From Nymphaea colorata (lineage: Eukaryota; Streptophyta; Magnoliopsida; Nymphaeales; Nymphaeaceae), in NCBI RefSeq assembly GCF_008831285.2, contig NC_045139.1, positions 29,801,206 through 29,865,205 on the forward strand: a DNA stretch of 64,000 nt, given 5' to 3'. Every line of letters begins with the position of its first letter. The stretch's first letter is position 1. The notes under the pieces are model-generated. The model saw only the letters and a list, made by a program, of their open reading frames with translations, was not told the DNA's origin and made no database searches. Below, in pieces: positions 1-12,239 of this stretch. A program made the translations under genes and the position numbers.

Positions 1-750
1 AGATTAGAGTGGATCGTGTAGTTGATATCAGAGTCACGGTCAATACTCGGACCTGGGGCCAATCACTGAAGGATGAACATTCAGTGCTTGATTCCTCGCA
101 TCAAAGCCTCAAAGTTAGCTTGGGTTCGATAAGCGATCGATGCCCTAGAATTTTTTTTTTTTTTTTTTGTGACTCCCATCTAAGTTTAACCCTGTAACCG
201 GGTGAGCAGGATGTTAACAACCCACCGCCAGAAAAGAAGCCTAACCTCATATATTCACATAGGCAATTTATATGAGAAGGTTTCTCCACCCTCTACATGT
301 TAAATATGCAATGACCATGAGAGGAGAATACTATATGCACTTTTACCTCTCAATTGACAAACCAAAGTTAAGATCAGAGCCTTTTACCAGTTTATGCCAA
401 GAGAAAGAGACCCACTGACACTCAGTCCATATCTCCTGAGTCCTTATCTCTTCTCACCTTCAAAGATATCAAGCATAACTCTCTACCAAGTGGGTGGATC
501 TCTTTTTTGGCATTTCAATTCTTTTTTTATTGCACTATCTTACAGAGGCCCTTCTTTGGTGCCCCACTTCACATTTTTATAAGCCTTTCACCTTTCTCTT
601 TATCACAAGCCAGCCTCTCTCTAGATCTCTCTCTCTGTTAAAATATTTTGAAATATATAGGTCTACCACCCAAAAGAAATCACTATAAGTTATAATATCT
701 GAGACAAACACAGGAAGACAAAATAGCAGAGGGCCACTGACCCTTGAGGA

Positions 751-775
751 GGGGTGGGGTGGGGTGGGGTGGGGG
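751..775 (+). other. Potential G-quadruplex tract
   Basis: Five consecutive runs of four or five G are separated by single T residues. This fits the G3+N1-7 rule with the shortest possible loops, which is the most stable class of predicted intramolecular quadruplex. No recognised gene is adjacent, so the role is unknown. Confidence 0.6.
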
Positions 776-1878
776 CTGCTTAGATCTAAGATCCGTGACT
801 ATGGGCTGGGCAGAGATATCAACTTACAGAAACTGTCAATGGTGGTGATGTCATAGGAGCACATGGGGTGGCCACCATGGAGGGGGAGTACCACTGTAGA
901 TTTGGTAGGGAAGCATGTGAAAGGGAGAGGGATTTAAGGGTGAAAAATGGATTGTTTATTCAAGGGAGCAACATTCAGGAACATGGTCATATTCCCAGCC
1001 ACTGAAAAACCCATCCCTTTCATTGCCACCAGTTGCATGTGGGAGACTAATTCAATTTTTTCTCTCTCTTTTTTCCAGCTTCTACAAGGAAAAACACAGA
1101 CAATCAGAGTGGGGCGTGGGGCCCGCCCTCCGCCGCTAGGGCGCCGGACCGAAACTAGCCGGAGCAACCGGCCGAATCGTGTCGTCAGCAATTTAATTAC
1201 TTTCTTCTTCTTCTTCTTCTAGGGAGTCAAGCCCATGTTCTTGAAGCCCATGCCAAGGTTCTTGAAAGATCTTAAGATTTTGGGATTTGAGAATCTTAGT
1301 TTCTATATTATAAGGAGTGCTTCAAATCTTTTGTTTGAAAACAAGGGTTACAACATAAATTCATCATTCTTGCATCTAAAATCTAAGTGATCAAACCCTG
1401 TTCTTGAGATCTAAATTTGAGGCATATGAGGATCTTAAATTTATATTTTAAAATTTCCTAGAACCAAAATCACATAAGGGTTATACCCTCATAAGTAATT
1501 GTCTGTATGCCTTATCAATTTAAAAGAGCTTTTTACAAAGAGTAGAGGAACCAGCCAATGCATAAATTGTTGCACTTCCCAAGACTTGCCCCCCACAATC
1601 AAACACAACCAATCATGACTCTAAGGCTACATATGCTAAGAGAACCCTAGGGCGCCATTAGACTCAATGACAGGAGCTAGAGAAACAGTTGGTAAATGTT
1701 CCATATTAATTGGCTGATCACCACGCCTTGAGATTCTCATCAATGTCCACAACTTTGTTGGATTTAATACTTCAAGGAAAGAACAAGTTTGTCTTTTGAA
1801 AGACTAAAAACTACACAGCTTAAGTTCGAAAATTTTTAATCTAACCAAATGAATTGCACTAGAAAATAGCACATAAAT

Positions 1879-2223
1879 AGGGCTGTACATGAACTGAGTC
1901 GAGACTCAATTCGAAGCATATATTGGTCGGCTTGATCTCAGTTCGAGCTGTACAAGGTGCTCCAGCTCGAAGCCTCAAATAGATAGACAGGGTCCCGACT
2001 CAAGCTCGACCTGTTTAAGCTAGTTTGCCAATTCCTCATTTGACGTTATCTCTTTCCATTCCTTGGTTTTTAAGTTTGAAAATTATCAAAAAAAAAAACC
2101 CTAAATTGAACGAGCTTACTCAAGTTCAATCAAGTTGAGTCCATGTAAGTCAAACTCGACTTGTAAGCTCAATTTTTCAGTTAAGTTTGTACTCCAATTG
2201 GCTCAACTTGTTGTACAGTCCCT
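1879..2223. mobile_element. CTCGA-rich MITE, probably hAT-like
   Basis: The left end reads AGGGCTGTACATGAAC and the right end reads GTTGTACAGTCCCT, an imperfect terminal inverted repeat around a GTACA core. The flanks CACATAAAT (1870-1878) and CATATAAAT (2224-2232) match at eight of nine positions, as expected for a target-site duplication. The interior is rich in alternating GAGCTCGA/CTCGA words and has no coding potential. Related, mostly truncated copies lie near 13.5-13.9, 36.1, 40.4 and 57.5 kb. Assignment to hAT is inferred from TIR style and duplication length. Confidence 0.6.
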
Positions 2224-2923
2224 CATATAAATAAAAGTTTTATGGTGGAATTAAAAACAAATTAGTTTTACAAAAGGGTGCAGAGAATTGGCTTGTATCG
2301 ATCGCATCAAATTAGGTTACGTATAAGATGTCTATAAAAATAATACATTTACTCAAGAAAACATAAAAAATTAATATTTTACTAAATAATGGGCCAATGA
2401 AGGCTCATTTTGGCTGATTCCGCCGTTTCAAAGGAGAAATAAGCCAATTCTCACACACATATATATACATATATATATATATATAATGCTTGAATTGGAA
2501 GATATCTCTGGGACTAAAGGATGGTTTTGAGAAAAGGAGATGAGAGTGAAGTTGTTTGTGTTAAGGGAGGGGATGGAGAGGGTTTCTGACGTCCAACTAG
2601 GATTGCAGCATACCTTTCACCAAGAGAATAGAGCCAAGAATTTTTCTGTCAACCCTAAGCCAAAGAAAAAAAAGAGACGTCAGTACACAGGAATAAAGTG
2701 TTTGGGGGCAAACAGTTGAAGCTCATTTGCTTCTCAGTCTTGGTCAAATGACGATAACGATACTGGACCATGATCTTCACTTGTCAATTTTGGATCTACA
2801 AAAAAAGTTTCAACTAATAATATTAGATTACTAAAATGTTCATCATCTTTTTTCTCTTCAACTGTCTATTATATTGGATTGAACATACTTGTTAGATGGC
2901 TAGGTGACTCTGGTTTTTCTGTT

Positions 2924-2925
<2 letters not shown>

Positions 2926-2998
<73 letters not shown>
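2926..2998. repeat. (AT)n microsatellite
   Basis: Uninterrupted AT dinucleotide tract of about 70 bases. Confidence 0.95.
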
Positions 2999-2999
<1 letters not shown>

Positions 3000-3995
3000 G
3001 TGTGTGGCGACATATAAGGAATTATTATGTTGGCCATTGACATTTTCAAGTTAAAAAGCTTAAAGAAATCGATGAATAAAAAGTTGTTAATTACTGTTAG
3101 ATGACTAAAATATTTCATTTTTTTTTTACTCTGAGTCTTGCATGTAGGAAAAATCAACAACAAAGATGATTTCTTAAGAGTCACGTACCAACCAATTTCT
3201 ATAAAGAAGATTAGTTACGTAAATTACTACATTTGGAGACTCTGGCAAAGCCAGTATTTCAAAGAAACGGAATTGGAGGTCAAGAGTACTTCAATCACGT
3301 AAGGATTGGATGCCTAGAGATTTTGTACCAATAGAAAAGTTCTTCAACTGCCCTATAGAGCTGACTCTTACCGTCCTTAGGTAAAATTAGACAAAGTCTA
3401 CATGTTCTGTTGAATTAAAGACTTCCCACGGTACTGATTTGGACAACTTTTCTTCAGTTAGTTTTTATTAAAAATTGAACCAATTCGTTCGGTCTCTTCT
3501 TGACGAAGATACCAGTTTTTCCCTCAAACACAACCATAATAATCTCCACCTTAAGGAGGAGTGGAGGCCGGAAGAAGGATTCGTTTTACTGAACTTCTGT
3601 ATATAATGACGCCTAGGAATATCATGAAATCTATGCATTCATATTCATTGAAACTCATCTTATAAAGCTCAATCTATTTACTATTTCGTTTTTCAGTTCT
3701 GTTGTTTTTAAATATTTTGAACGATTAAATGAATTACCAAACATGGCTGTTAAAGTAGTTCAAAACATTATATATATGTTTATAAGTGGCGGTGATAGAG
3801 ATAGAAAGAGATGGGAACAAGGTGATCTGGGGAAATGGTGTGAAATTGAATGAGGTGAGGAGTGAAGAAAAGAAACCCGGGGGGGCCGATGAAGGGCAGC
3901 TTTCACACAGAGGGCAGTGTCTGCGGAGGGGGGAAGATGGAGATGGAGATGGAGATCAGATGGGACGTGACGCCCATTTTCATGTGCCCAGCGCC

Positions 3996-4006
3996 GTGGG
4001 ACCCAC
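3996..4006. promoter_or_regulatory. Possible TCP-factor site
   Basis: The palindrome GTGGGACCCAC fits the overlapping class I and class II TCP consensus (GTGGGNCCCAC). It lies about 1 kb upstream of the HD-Zip start in a locally GC-rich stretch that also carries an ACGT core at about 3965. Function is inferred from the motif only. Confidence 0.35.
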
Positions 4007-4330
4007 CGTCGACGAAACACGGACATGAACCTCTCCATTGTGCAAAATCTTATTTTTTAATATATATATATATATATATTTAAGTTGAATTTATTTTATA
4101 TTATTTAAATTGTATTTTTAGAATCGTCATCAATACAAAGATAGTTTTATGGTCATATTTTTTATCCGATGGTTCCTGAGGTCTCTTTCGGGAGGAGTGG
4201 TAGTACTCTGCAGAATGTGAGAGGGAGAGAGAAACTAGAGAGATGAATGGGGATGAAGCGGAGCCTGCAGGTGCATGATCCCTGTAGGCGGGTAAGGTGG
4301 CAGCTTCTGCACCTATAGGACCCATCCCAC

Positions 4331-4512
4331 AGATTCCCTTTCTCTCTCTCTCACTAAACTTCTCTTTCTCTCTCTATGCCTCTCTCTCTCTCTCTCATAT
4401 TACCCATAAAACAACCTGAAGTGAATATCATTTGCTGTCTATAATCAGTTACCACAGAGCAAATCCTCGCTTTCTCTCTCTACAGCTCCCTCTCTCTCTC
4501 TCTCTTGCATTA
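4331..4512 (+). repeat. CT-rich tracts in the putative promoter or 5' leader
   Basis: Several (CT)n blocks lie within 700 bases upstream of the HD-Zip start. Pyrimidine-rich tracts like these are common in plant core promoters and 5' leaders; the transcription start itself cannot be read. Confidence 0.5.
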
Positions 4513-4985
4513 TGCAACAAAAATTAATTGTAGCTAGAGACTAGTTGAAATTAATATATAAATATATATATATATAGCCGTTCTCTCTCTTTCTTCTGAT
4601 ATTTTATTTGGTTTTTGAATAAGTTGGATCAGGAACCCATTCTTCCAGTTCATTTCCAAAAGGGAAGAAAAGGACGCTGCCCTTCTCACCTCACTCATCC
4701 CATTCAGTGTAGGGAAAAGGAAAAAAAAGGAGACTCCACTCCACTCCCCTCCCTCATTAACCGCATGTCAATCTAAAAGGACCCCTGAACTATTTCTATC
4801 TCTCTCTTATATACTCCAAACGCTTTTTCCTCCAATCAGCTTTAATCGGCTGCAGTCTCTCTCGGCCGCTCTCCTTTTCTTCACCACACTTCCATGCTGA
4901 TCTAATTATTGGTTTCCAACATCTCTCCCACCTGATCCCTCTCCTCCCCAACCTTCTGAGGCCTCTCGAGTGAACCAAAATTCTG

Positions 4986-5011
4986 ATGGGATGAAGCCTG
5001 ATCAGCCATGA
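4986..5011 (+). promoter_or_regulatory. Upstream AUGs and minimal uORFs of the HD-Zip gene
   Basis: Three ATG codons crowd the 38 bases before the main start. ATG 4986 gives a two-codon frame ending in TGA, ATG 4991 gives a six-codon frame ending at 5011, and ATG 5008 opens a long frame overlapping the main coding sequence out of phase. If they are in the mRNA leader they would be expected to reduce initiation at 5024. The 5008 ATG is also the remnant of the family's usual start (see the HD-Zip entry). Confidence 0.45.
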
Positions 5012-5023
5012 GTTGCACCGGCG

Positions 5024-7182
5024 ATGGCATTCTTTCCTTCCAATTTCATGCTTCAAGGGCCTCCGCCGCCGGCGCCGCCTCAGCCGCCACAGCAGCCGTC
5101 CTCCCACGAAGATCACGACCACCATCCTCCCACCAATCTCTCCCAGCTCATGCCCACATGCACTCCCCAAGATTTCCATGGTCATTATCGCAGCTCACTC
5201 GAATCTCTTCTTTTTCTGTGCTTGTTTACAGAAACTGGAGTTTTCCTAGATCGGATACCTGCGCGGTGGACATTAAGCTGCTTAATTTTAATTTCCTCGA
5301 GTTCGATGCTCTTCTGTCCAGTTGTTCGTTATGTGAATTTTCTGCGGTCTTTTTTTTTTTTTGGTCCCCCATGTGGATCATTCGGCTCATCTTGCTTTGA
5401 ATCTTTTGCTCCTTTGATGTCTGGAATTGGATATCGTGTTTGATCATTTCCCTGACGTCTGTTTTAATTAATAATCTCGAGCTTCTGCGATGTGGGCATG
5501 CGGTGCAGGTGTGGCGTCGTTCCTGGGGAAGAGATCCATGTCCTTTTCAGGGCTGGAGTTGTGTGAGGAGATGAACGGAGAAGACGATCTGTCAGACGAT
5601 TGCTCCCAAACGGGGGAGAAGAAGAAGCGGCTCAACATGGAGCAGGTGAAGACTCTGGAGAGGAACTTCGAGTTGGGAAATAAGCTTGAGCCGGAGAGGA
5701 AAATGCAGCTGGCCAGGGCTTTAGGCTTGCAGCCGAGGCAGATCGCCATATGGTTCCAGAACAGGAGGGCTAGGTGGAAGACGAAGCAGCTGGAGAAGGA
5801 CTATGATCTCCTCAAGAAGCAGTATGAAGCAGTCAAGGCCGATAATGATCTCCTCCAAGCCCAAAACAAGAAGCTCCAATCTGAGGTCATCTGATCAATC
5901 CCCATGAAATTTTCATATGTTCTTAATCAACTACATCCAATCACCAAATGCTTCGTCTATTCGCGTTCCAGCATGTGCATAAAGATAAATATAAATATAA
6001 ATAAATTATGTATAGATAGATAGACTCATTTCTGCTCTTTCAAATTAATTCTGTAGTTCGTCTGACGTTGGGAGTGCAACATGATCTGCACTGTTGGTCC
6101 TATTTTAGAAACCATAACGTGGGGGTTCTGATCGGATCTGATTGTCGCCTGTAAGATCCAAATTTAGTGGGTTTTTGCAAATTAAGAGACGCATCTCCAT
6201 ATAAGTTAGATGAAGATCATCGACGCCCTTCTCAGGTCAGAACAAATTAAACATAATCGGTTTTTTCGTTTTTCTTTTTAGTTCTTTGATTTAGAAATTA
6301 AGGAACAGGCACAAGCGCACTGAATCGAGTCAACTATTGCAAAAGTTTCTCGACTCGTCGAGGGTTTGTGTTGGGAAAATTTCAATAAGAAATATGATGA
6401 GGGAATTGATTTTCTTTTGCTTCACACCTTAAATTTGTAGGTATCTGGAATAATGGGGTGCAAAAGTAAATGCACTAAAGATAAGGTCAACAAGCCTAAC
6501 GTCATTCTTCTCTTGAAATACTTCAGTATATTTTTATAGGGATATGGCTCAATAATGTGAAGCAGATCAAGGGTTATCTTATTCCTTTGAGTAGTAGTCG
6601 ATGCAATTCGCGTTCTCATAGTGATGTCCAAGAGGAGTCAGATTGAAATTGTACTGAATCTCTTTACTTTTCTGTGATCACCTTCATTTTCTTATAATGC
6701 ATGGGAATATCACGATAACAAAAGAAAAAGAGCCATTGAGAGCAACTCTGTGAAAGTTTCTTCTACCATTCATGGATTATCAATTGGAGGATTGATTGCA
6801 TTGGCAGATCATGGTGCTGAAGAAGAACAGAGACGCAGAGCCCATCAATCTGAATAAGGAGACAGAAGGGTCGTGCAGCATCAAGAGCGAGAACAGCTCC
6901 GACCTCAACTTGGACATATCCAAGGCAGCAGTGGACAGCCCAATAACTTCACACGCCTTGAGACCCGTTTACCCTCCAATGAGGCCGGGAAACGTCGTGC
7001 AGTTCCTTCAGGGACCCTCAAGATCGGAGCTTCCAAACCAGAAATTCATGGCCGGAGCCGGCGCCGCTGCCGCCGACGAAAATGCAGTCCAGGAGGAACC
7101 CTTCTGCAACATGTTCTGCACAATGGATGATCACTCTGGCTTCTGGCCGTGGACTGATCACTTCCCACGCAGCTTTCACTGA
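5024..7182 (+). CDS. HB13: HD-Zip class I transcription factor, HB13-like
   Basis: Nuclear DNA-binding factor, a homeodomain plus leucine zipper that dimerises on CAATNATTG-type sites. Exons: 5024-5180, 5509-5885, 6808-7182 (stop included); introns have GT/AG borders and phases join cleanly, giving 302 residues (Arabidopsis HB13 is about 294). In order: N-terminal [10 protein letters not shown] motif, Pro/His-rich stretch, VASFLGKRS motif at 54-62, homeodomain about 90-145 with recognition helix [10 protein letters not shown] at 134-143, adjoining zipper to about 185, [11 protein letters not shown], and the C-terminal [10 protein letters not shown] motif. These blocks identify the HB3/HB13/HB20/HB23 subgroup. 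Oddity: ATG AGT TGC ACC GGC at 5008 encodes the usual family start MSCTG but is one base out of frame with MAFFPSNF, so translation must begin at 5024 or the sequence has an extra base near 5021-5023. Members act in growth and in drought or cold responses; that role is family knowledge. Confidence 0.95.
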
Positions 7183-8980
7183 GTGCATCCTCGCAAACTG
7201 CGACTCCCCTATTCCTTCTTTTTGCCTTTCCCTCTTCTTCTTCTTCTTCTTCTCCACTTATTCTGGTCTGCTGTATTCATGTCTAGTTGGTGTATAGAGA
7301 AAAAAAAAAACATTCTCGATTTTCAATTGCTTCCAGGTAGGACTTGAAGAAAAGCAGAAAAAGGTGAAGATGGTATGCTTCTCTTCTGAATCAAATGCTT
7401 CAGCTTTAGTTTTGTGACGTCGGTAGGATTGATTCAGTCAACTGGGTAGCTAGCCAAAGGGATCCCTCCAATGTTTTCTTGCAGAAGAAAGATGGAGAGA
7501 GAGAGAGAGAGAGAGAGAATACTAGAAGAAAATAAGTATTTCAATCATCTGTTGACTGTTAAACCAATCCAGTGGAGTTAAGATCCCCAATGCATTTTCC
7601 ATAAAAGTGGAAACTCCAATGAACGACCAAACAACTCAGAGCGTACCCCACATATATCATCACTCTGCAACAGTCTCTTGTACAACTGTCCTCCCTCTCT
7701 CTCTTACACATGCATAAGTATCTGCCGCTCGTGAAACTTGTGACTCTTCTTTTGGTGAATTAGTTGAATAAGATTACATGATATAAATGATCCTGTCTGC
7801 TTATTATAGTATTTGCTGTGGAGATCACATCTATTGCTTCGTTTCGTTGAAGAATAAAGGCAGATAAAGGATTCAAATACGGTGCACAGGTTGAAGACTG
7901 AGCACTCATGCACGAACACGCACACACACACAGATGCAGTGCAGGCAAGACTGCCTCAATTTTCATTTTGTTTAAATACTTTTTTGAATTATAATTTGCA
8001 AATTCGTGCTTTACATCATTGATCTTGCTAAAAAATCGTGGTTTTCTTCTATATACGGCTTCGAAGTTCAAGAACTTATAATATTCTTAAATTCCAAACA
8101 ACAAAAGAATGGGTATCTTTTCGAATTTCGTCCTGGCGTTATAGACGATTGACACATCCATACCTAATTGTTTATCAGATCCATCTTTAATACAATTGCC
8201 TTCAAACGGGATCAATTTAATTTGCCCTCGTCGAAATACTCTCATGCCGTTTATGAAAAATTGTTTGCAACTCCGCAGAGAAGGATGGATTTATCAATAG
8301 AAGTAAGCAGAGACGCGTTTTGCCTATTGAAAATTAGCCAAGGTTGAATTTGAAAAACAAAATTAGATAATATTATTCATCTGTGAAAGCCATAAAGTAA
8401 GGACTGGTTGTCAATTCCATATCATGTATACAAATAAGTCACATTAAATATATATTTGCAAATTAAAGAATTTCATTTTTATTGATTTCATGTGTTAGGA
8501 AGGCAATATCTGTACACTTACCGTGTACCCTTTTCAAAACTTGTTTGATCATTATATATGCTAGATAAGTAGCAAAGCTGTACTGAATCTGATTTGAACT
8601 TTTTATTTAAATGATCACAATCTGAGGTAAGTTTTGAATTATTTCCATCCGTATGAGAAAAGGAAAACCATTGACAAAAATCATGTGCAAAAAACTTTAA
8701 TTTTTATTGATCTTCTAGATCTTGTTCACTAAACCACAAACACGCGTACATAATTTGTCTTTCTCATAGTTTATATGACCAATAATATATATAATTCTCT
8801 ATTCAACTTATAGAATATAAGTATGAGAAATTATGAGCACTAGTGCTTACTGGTTTTTCTAGAAAAGTCAATCTCAGTTTATTTGTTGAGCTAGCAGCAA
8901 CGTATACGTGCATGGACTTTTATGTTTATATTATTTGAACAACTACTAATTGCGAATATTAGTACTTATACTCTTAGACT

Positions 8981-8983
<3 letters not shown>

Positions 8984-9020
<37 letters not shown>
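8984..9020. repeat. (AT)n microsatellite
   Basis: Uninterrupted AT dinucleotide tract. Confidence 0.9.
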
Positions 9021-9021
<1 letters not shown>

Positions 9022-10227
9022 CATGAGAGCTTTGTGGCATTTATTAATGCCTGTTTGACATTTGCGGAAAAGAATAGGCCTTGAAACGAATCATTTATTA
9101 GTTGAAATGGGTAGCGCAAATATGTTGCATAAACTTAATAAACTAATAATAGGCCGTATATTAGTACTCGTTGGGAGATTAAAAAATTCTGAAATGTCTT
9201 TTAACCTGAAAATTATAATCTTTATACAGATTGATGGACTCACATCGAGTTGCTGATTGCATCATGCATGTGAGACACCTAGTTTTTAAATTCCGGCGTC
9301 AAATTGGCCGGTGGAACTGCCAGAGTTATTTCAGTCAACGGTATGGACTTCCATTTATTACAAGCGATCTAAATTTGGGGGGAGATCACTGTAGATGACG
9401 TTAACATTTAATTGCTACAGCCTGAAAGAGATATCTCTAGAGAGAGAGAGAGAGAGAGAGATTACTGAGGTTGGTCGAACATCTTTTGGATGGAATATGC
9501 GGACCTTTTCTCATTTCATTCCAAATTAAGTTTACATCTCTTAATCAAACGTTACAGATGCAAATTGCGTGGTTTTATTCAGAAAGAATGTTTGTAATTG
9601 CGAGATTCGAAGAAACAAAGCAACTGCAGAACAATAATGCCATATTTTAATGGTCAGGACCAAAATCTATTTAGGACAAAGTTAGATTTCACTACTAACT
9701 TTGAGATCCACAAAACGGCTAATTTTAGGCATCATCAATAAGAAAGACCAAAGCAACGTTCATTTAGTTACAGTAATTTATAATTATAGGACACAAAACA
9801 AGTTTTAAATCAAAATAACGTCCGATCAGAATGCTAGCTTTAGTAATATAATAAGAGCCATATCGTTATCTCAAACATATCGGTTGATTTCACCCGGCAA
9901 CTTTGAGCATCAGCTGCAGCATGTCAGGAGAGAGAGAGAGAGAGAGAGAATATGACACTGTTCATGAGAGACAGAGAGGAAAAGAGAGAGAGAGGAGACA
10001 GTCTTGGATTCACCAAAAGAGAGAGACGTCTTGGAATCAGCAAAAAGGCCATCAACTTTATTTGAGAGTAGGAATGGAAACATTCCCGGGGTGTCCAATA
10101 TAGACTCAGATACTTCTCTCCCCCTTAAGTCAAGGCCCTGATTGCCCATAAATTACGCAACAAGAAGCAGTTGCCCAAATTACATTAAGCCCCTCTCCTC
10201 AACTTAAATTTTTTTTCTATTACCTGG

Positions 10228-10228
<1 letters not shown>

Positions 10229-10262
<34 letters not shown>
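10229..10262. repeat. (AT)n microsatellite
   Basis: Uninterrupted AT dinucleotide tract next to the element relic at 10290. Confidence 0.9.
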
Positions 10263-10265
<3 letters not shown>

Positions 10266-10289
10266 TCTTTCTCTCACACACACATTTTT

Positions 10290-10457
10290 TGGAGGCTTCA
10301 CCTTGCTGTCACCAATAGGCTCGCACATGGTGCTCACACTAGCTTCACAAAATTAGTTTAATATATATGTTAATGTTTTGATATATTATGTTATGCTTCA
10401 AATAAACTATAGGTATTGAATGAGCGCTCAACCAAAATTTTTCTGGGGCTCTCCCTT
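10290..10457. mobile_element. Degenerate relic of the GCGGAGCC-type MITE
   Basis: The middle (a CACACTAGCTTCACAAAATTA stretch followed by TTTAATATATATGTTAATG and a later TTGAATGAG word) matches the interiors of the better preserved copies at 17510-17684 and 56124-56306. The ends have decayed and no target duplication is visible. Confidence 0.5.
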
Positions 10458-10508
10458 CTATTCACCCTTCTTTAGATGGAAAGCAAAGAAAAGACAGAAG
10501 GGGAGGAG

Positions 10509-10511
<3 letters not shown>

Positions 10512-10575
<64 letters not shown>
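10512..10575. repeat. (AT)n microsatellite
   Basis: Uninterrupted AT dinucleotide tract of about 64 bases. Confidence 0.95.
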
Positions 10576-10579
<4 letters not shown>

Positions 10580-12239
10580 GCTATCCACCTGCTTTTAGTT
10601 ATATGCATTAGTGTGATGTATGGTGACTCTAAAGTTATCATTTTGTGATTATATATATCCTTGGATATGTGTTTACCAATGTAGATTGAGAAATCCTCTA
10701 GCCTCTCACTGTGCACACTGCCCAAATGACAGTGATTTAAGCGGAGGTTGGGAAGAGTTCAATGGTAGTCCTAAAGAGCCTCATAGGTCTCAACTATTAG
10801 AAGAAAATTCTACATGTATTCCCTCATCTATCTTTGTCAATCTCCTTGGTATTGCTTCCCCTTCTAACAAAAGAAAATAAGAAAGAAATATTCCAGGTAT
10901 GATGTGAATACGGCACCAGTTTCATGGTACAGCAGCTGCACTGCTGCTGAAAAGAGGGCAGTTTGATGGCTCTCTCCTTTTAATTACTTTGTGGCTACTA
11001 ATCATTATCGCGGACATTGTCTTTAGAAAAGATAAATAAGTATATATATGTGCAGAAACATTTTATTATAACATTCCGAAAGTATGCCATGCACATGTTG
11101 CATGTCCGCCTTTTTCTCATAAATCAAGCTGTTTTTCTATTAATTCAACTATATATATAGATTGACTTATCATCCCAGCCATGGCATGAAAATATGATGC
11201 ATAGATCAAGTTCTATAAATGTTTGAAAATCCACCGTCTAAATTCAATGTAGAGTACATTAAAATTCATGATTTGTTTTTGTATGGTTAATTAGATTTGT
11301 AAAAAGGACCTAAAGTACCATACAACATGTTAGTGATTATGTTAGATTGCTAACCACATTACTTAAGGTCGCTTTTATGCCAATTCGCGACCACACCAGT
11401 ATATGCAACAAAAGTCTACAAACTAAAGCAAGTACGTAGTAAGACAAGCAGTATAAAATGATCATAAAGATTTCGATTTAAAAGATTTCATGTCAGGTCC
11501 TACCACATAAGTGCGGTATTACAATTCATTTTCCTTAAAGAACATGCTTCTTTAGATGTTGAATTCGCATGGTTTAAATTTAGCTTCAATTGATGCCAAC
11601 ACTAATTATCCAACCAAACTAAAATACACAATAGGTTGGCAGTCAAATACAATATAAAAATGAAAAGTCTTTTTAGGGTCCGCAATTGCCCACACATAAT
11701 CCACACGTGCCCCTGGTTGACTGGTTTCAATTCACATTTAAAGAAAGTTAGGAACTCACATGATCAATATATAATATGATGTACAATTTGCATATAAATC
11801 CTTATTTATGACTTCTCAAGATTACTGACTATGCTCAAGTGATTCTCACAAACATTATTGCCATGTCAGTTTTCTCTCCTAGAGATATAGACTGCTAAGC
11901 TAGGATTAGTTTACGCCCTTCTCAAAGAAGCATGACCTCGTTTCTAGGGCTCTGCAAAAAGTGGCAGCAAATAATTCTTTTTACTGATCTAAACGAATGG
12001 ACAACGACTTGTCCATTAATAAATGTTTGTTCAAGCACCTGCAAGAAAATCAAATGCTACAATGTTGGTAGTAGCTCCTGATGATAACAACAAGAATTTT
12101 CTTTCATTCATCTACTCAAAAATATGTTATTTATCAAACACGCACGGAAAATTAATGCATTTATGTATGGTAAAAAATTTGACAAGAATCAAAAAGTGGT
12201 TGCTTATCAATATGATGGTGTGAATACACATGGGCTTGT

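Larger units (their letters stand above)
1..4300. other. Gene-poor region upstream of the HD-Zip gene
   Basis: I see no credible coding exon here. Open frames are short and occur on both strands at once (for example around 940-1220), which is typical of chance. The stretch holds poly-T runs, a G-rich tract at 751-775, a CTCGA-rich inverted-repeat element at 1879-2223, an (AT)n tract near 2926-2998 and, toward the right end, GC-richer DNA that is probably the distal promoter of the gene starting at 5024. Confidence 0.5.
7183..12239. other. Gene-free interval with microsatellites
   Basis: The HD-Zip 3' untranslated region probably occupies the first few hundred bases. Beyond it I see no exon. 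The interval holds GA and AT microsatellites (7493-7519, 8984-9020, 9439-9461, 9930-9950, 10229-10262, 10512-10575), a degenerate relic of the GCGGAGCC-type element at about 10290-10457, and otherwise featureless AT-rich DNA. Confidence 0.5.

Noticed and set aside
934-1222. Overlapping 85-91 codon frames on both strands
   Set aside because: Both strands are open over the same stretch, with no family motif and a poly-T end; it is most likely chance.
5008-5400. 130-codon frame starting at the upstream ATG of the HD-Zip gene
   Set aside because: It runs through the first exon out of frame and into the intron; only its first five codons have family resemblance.
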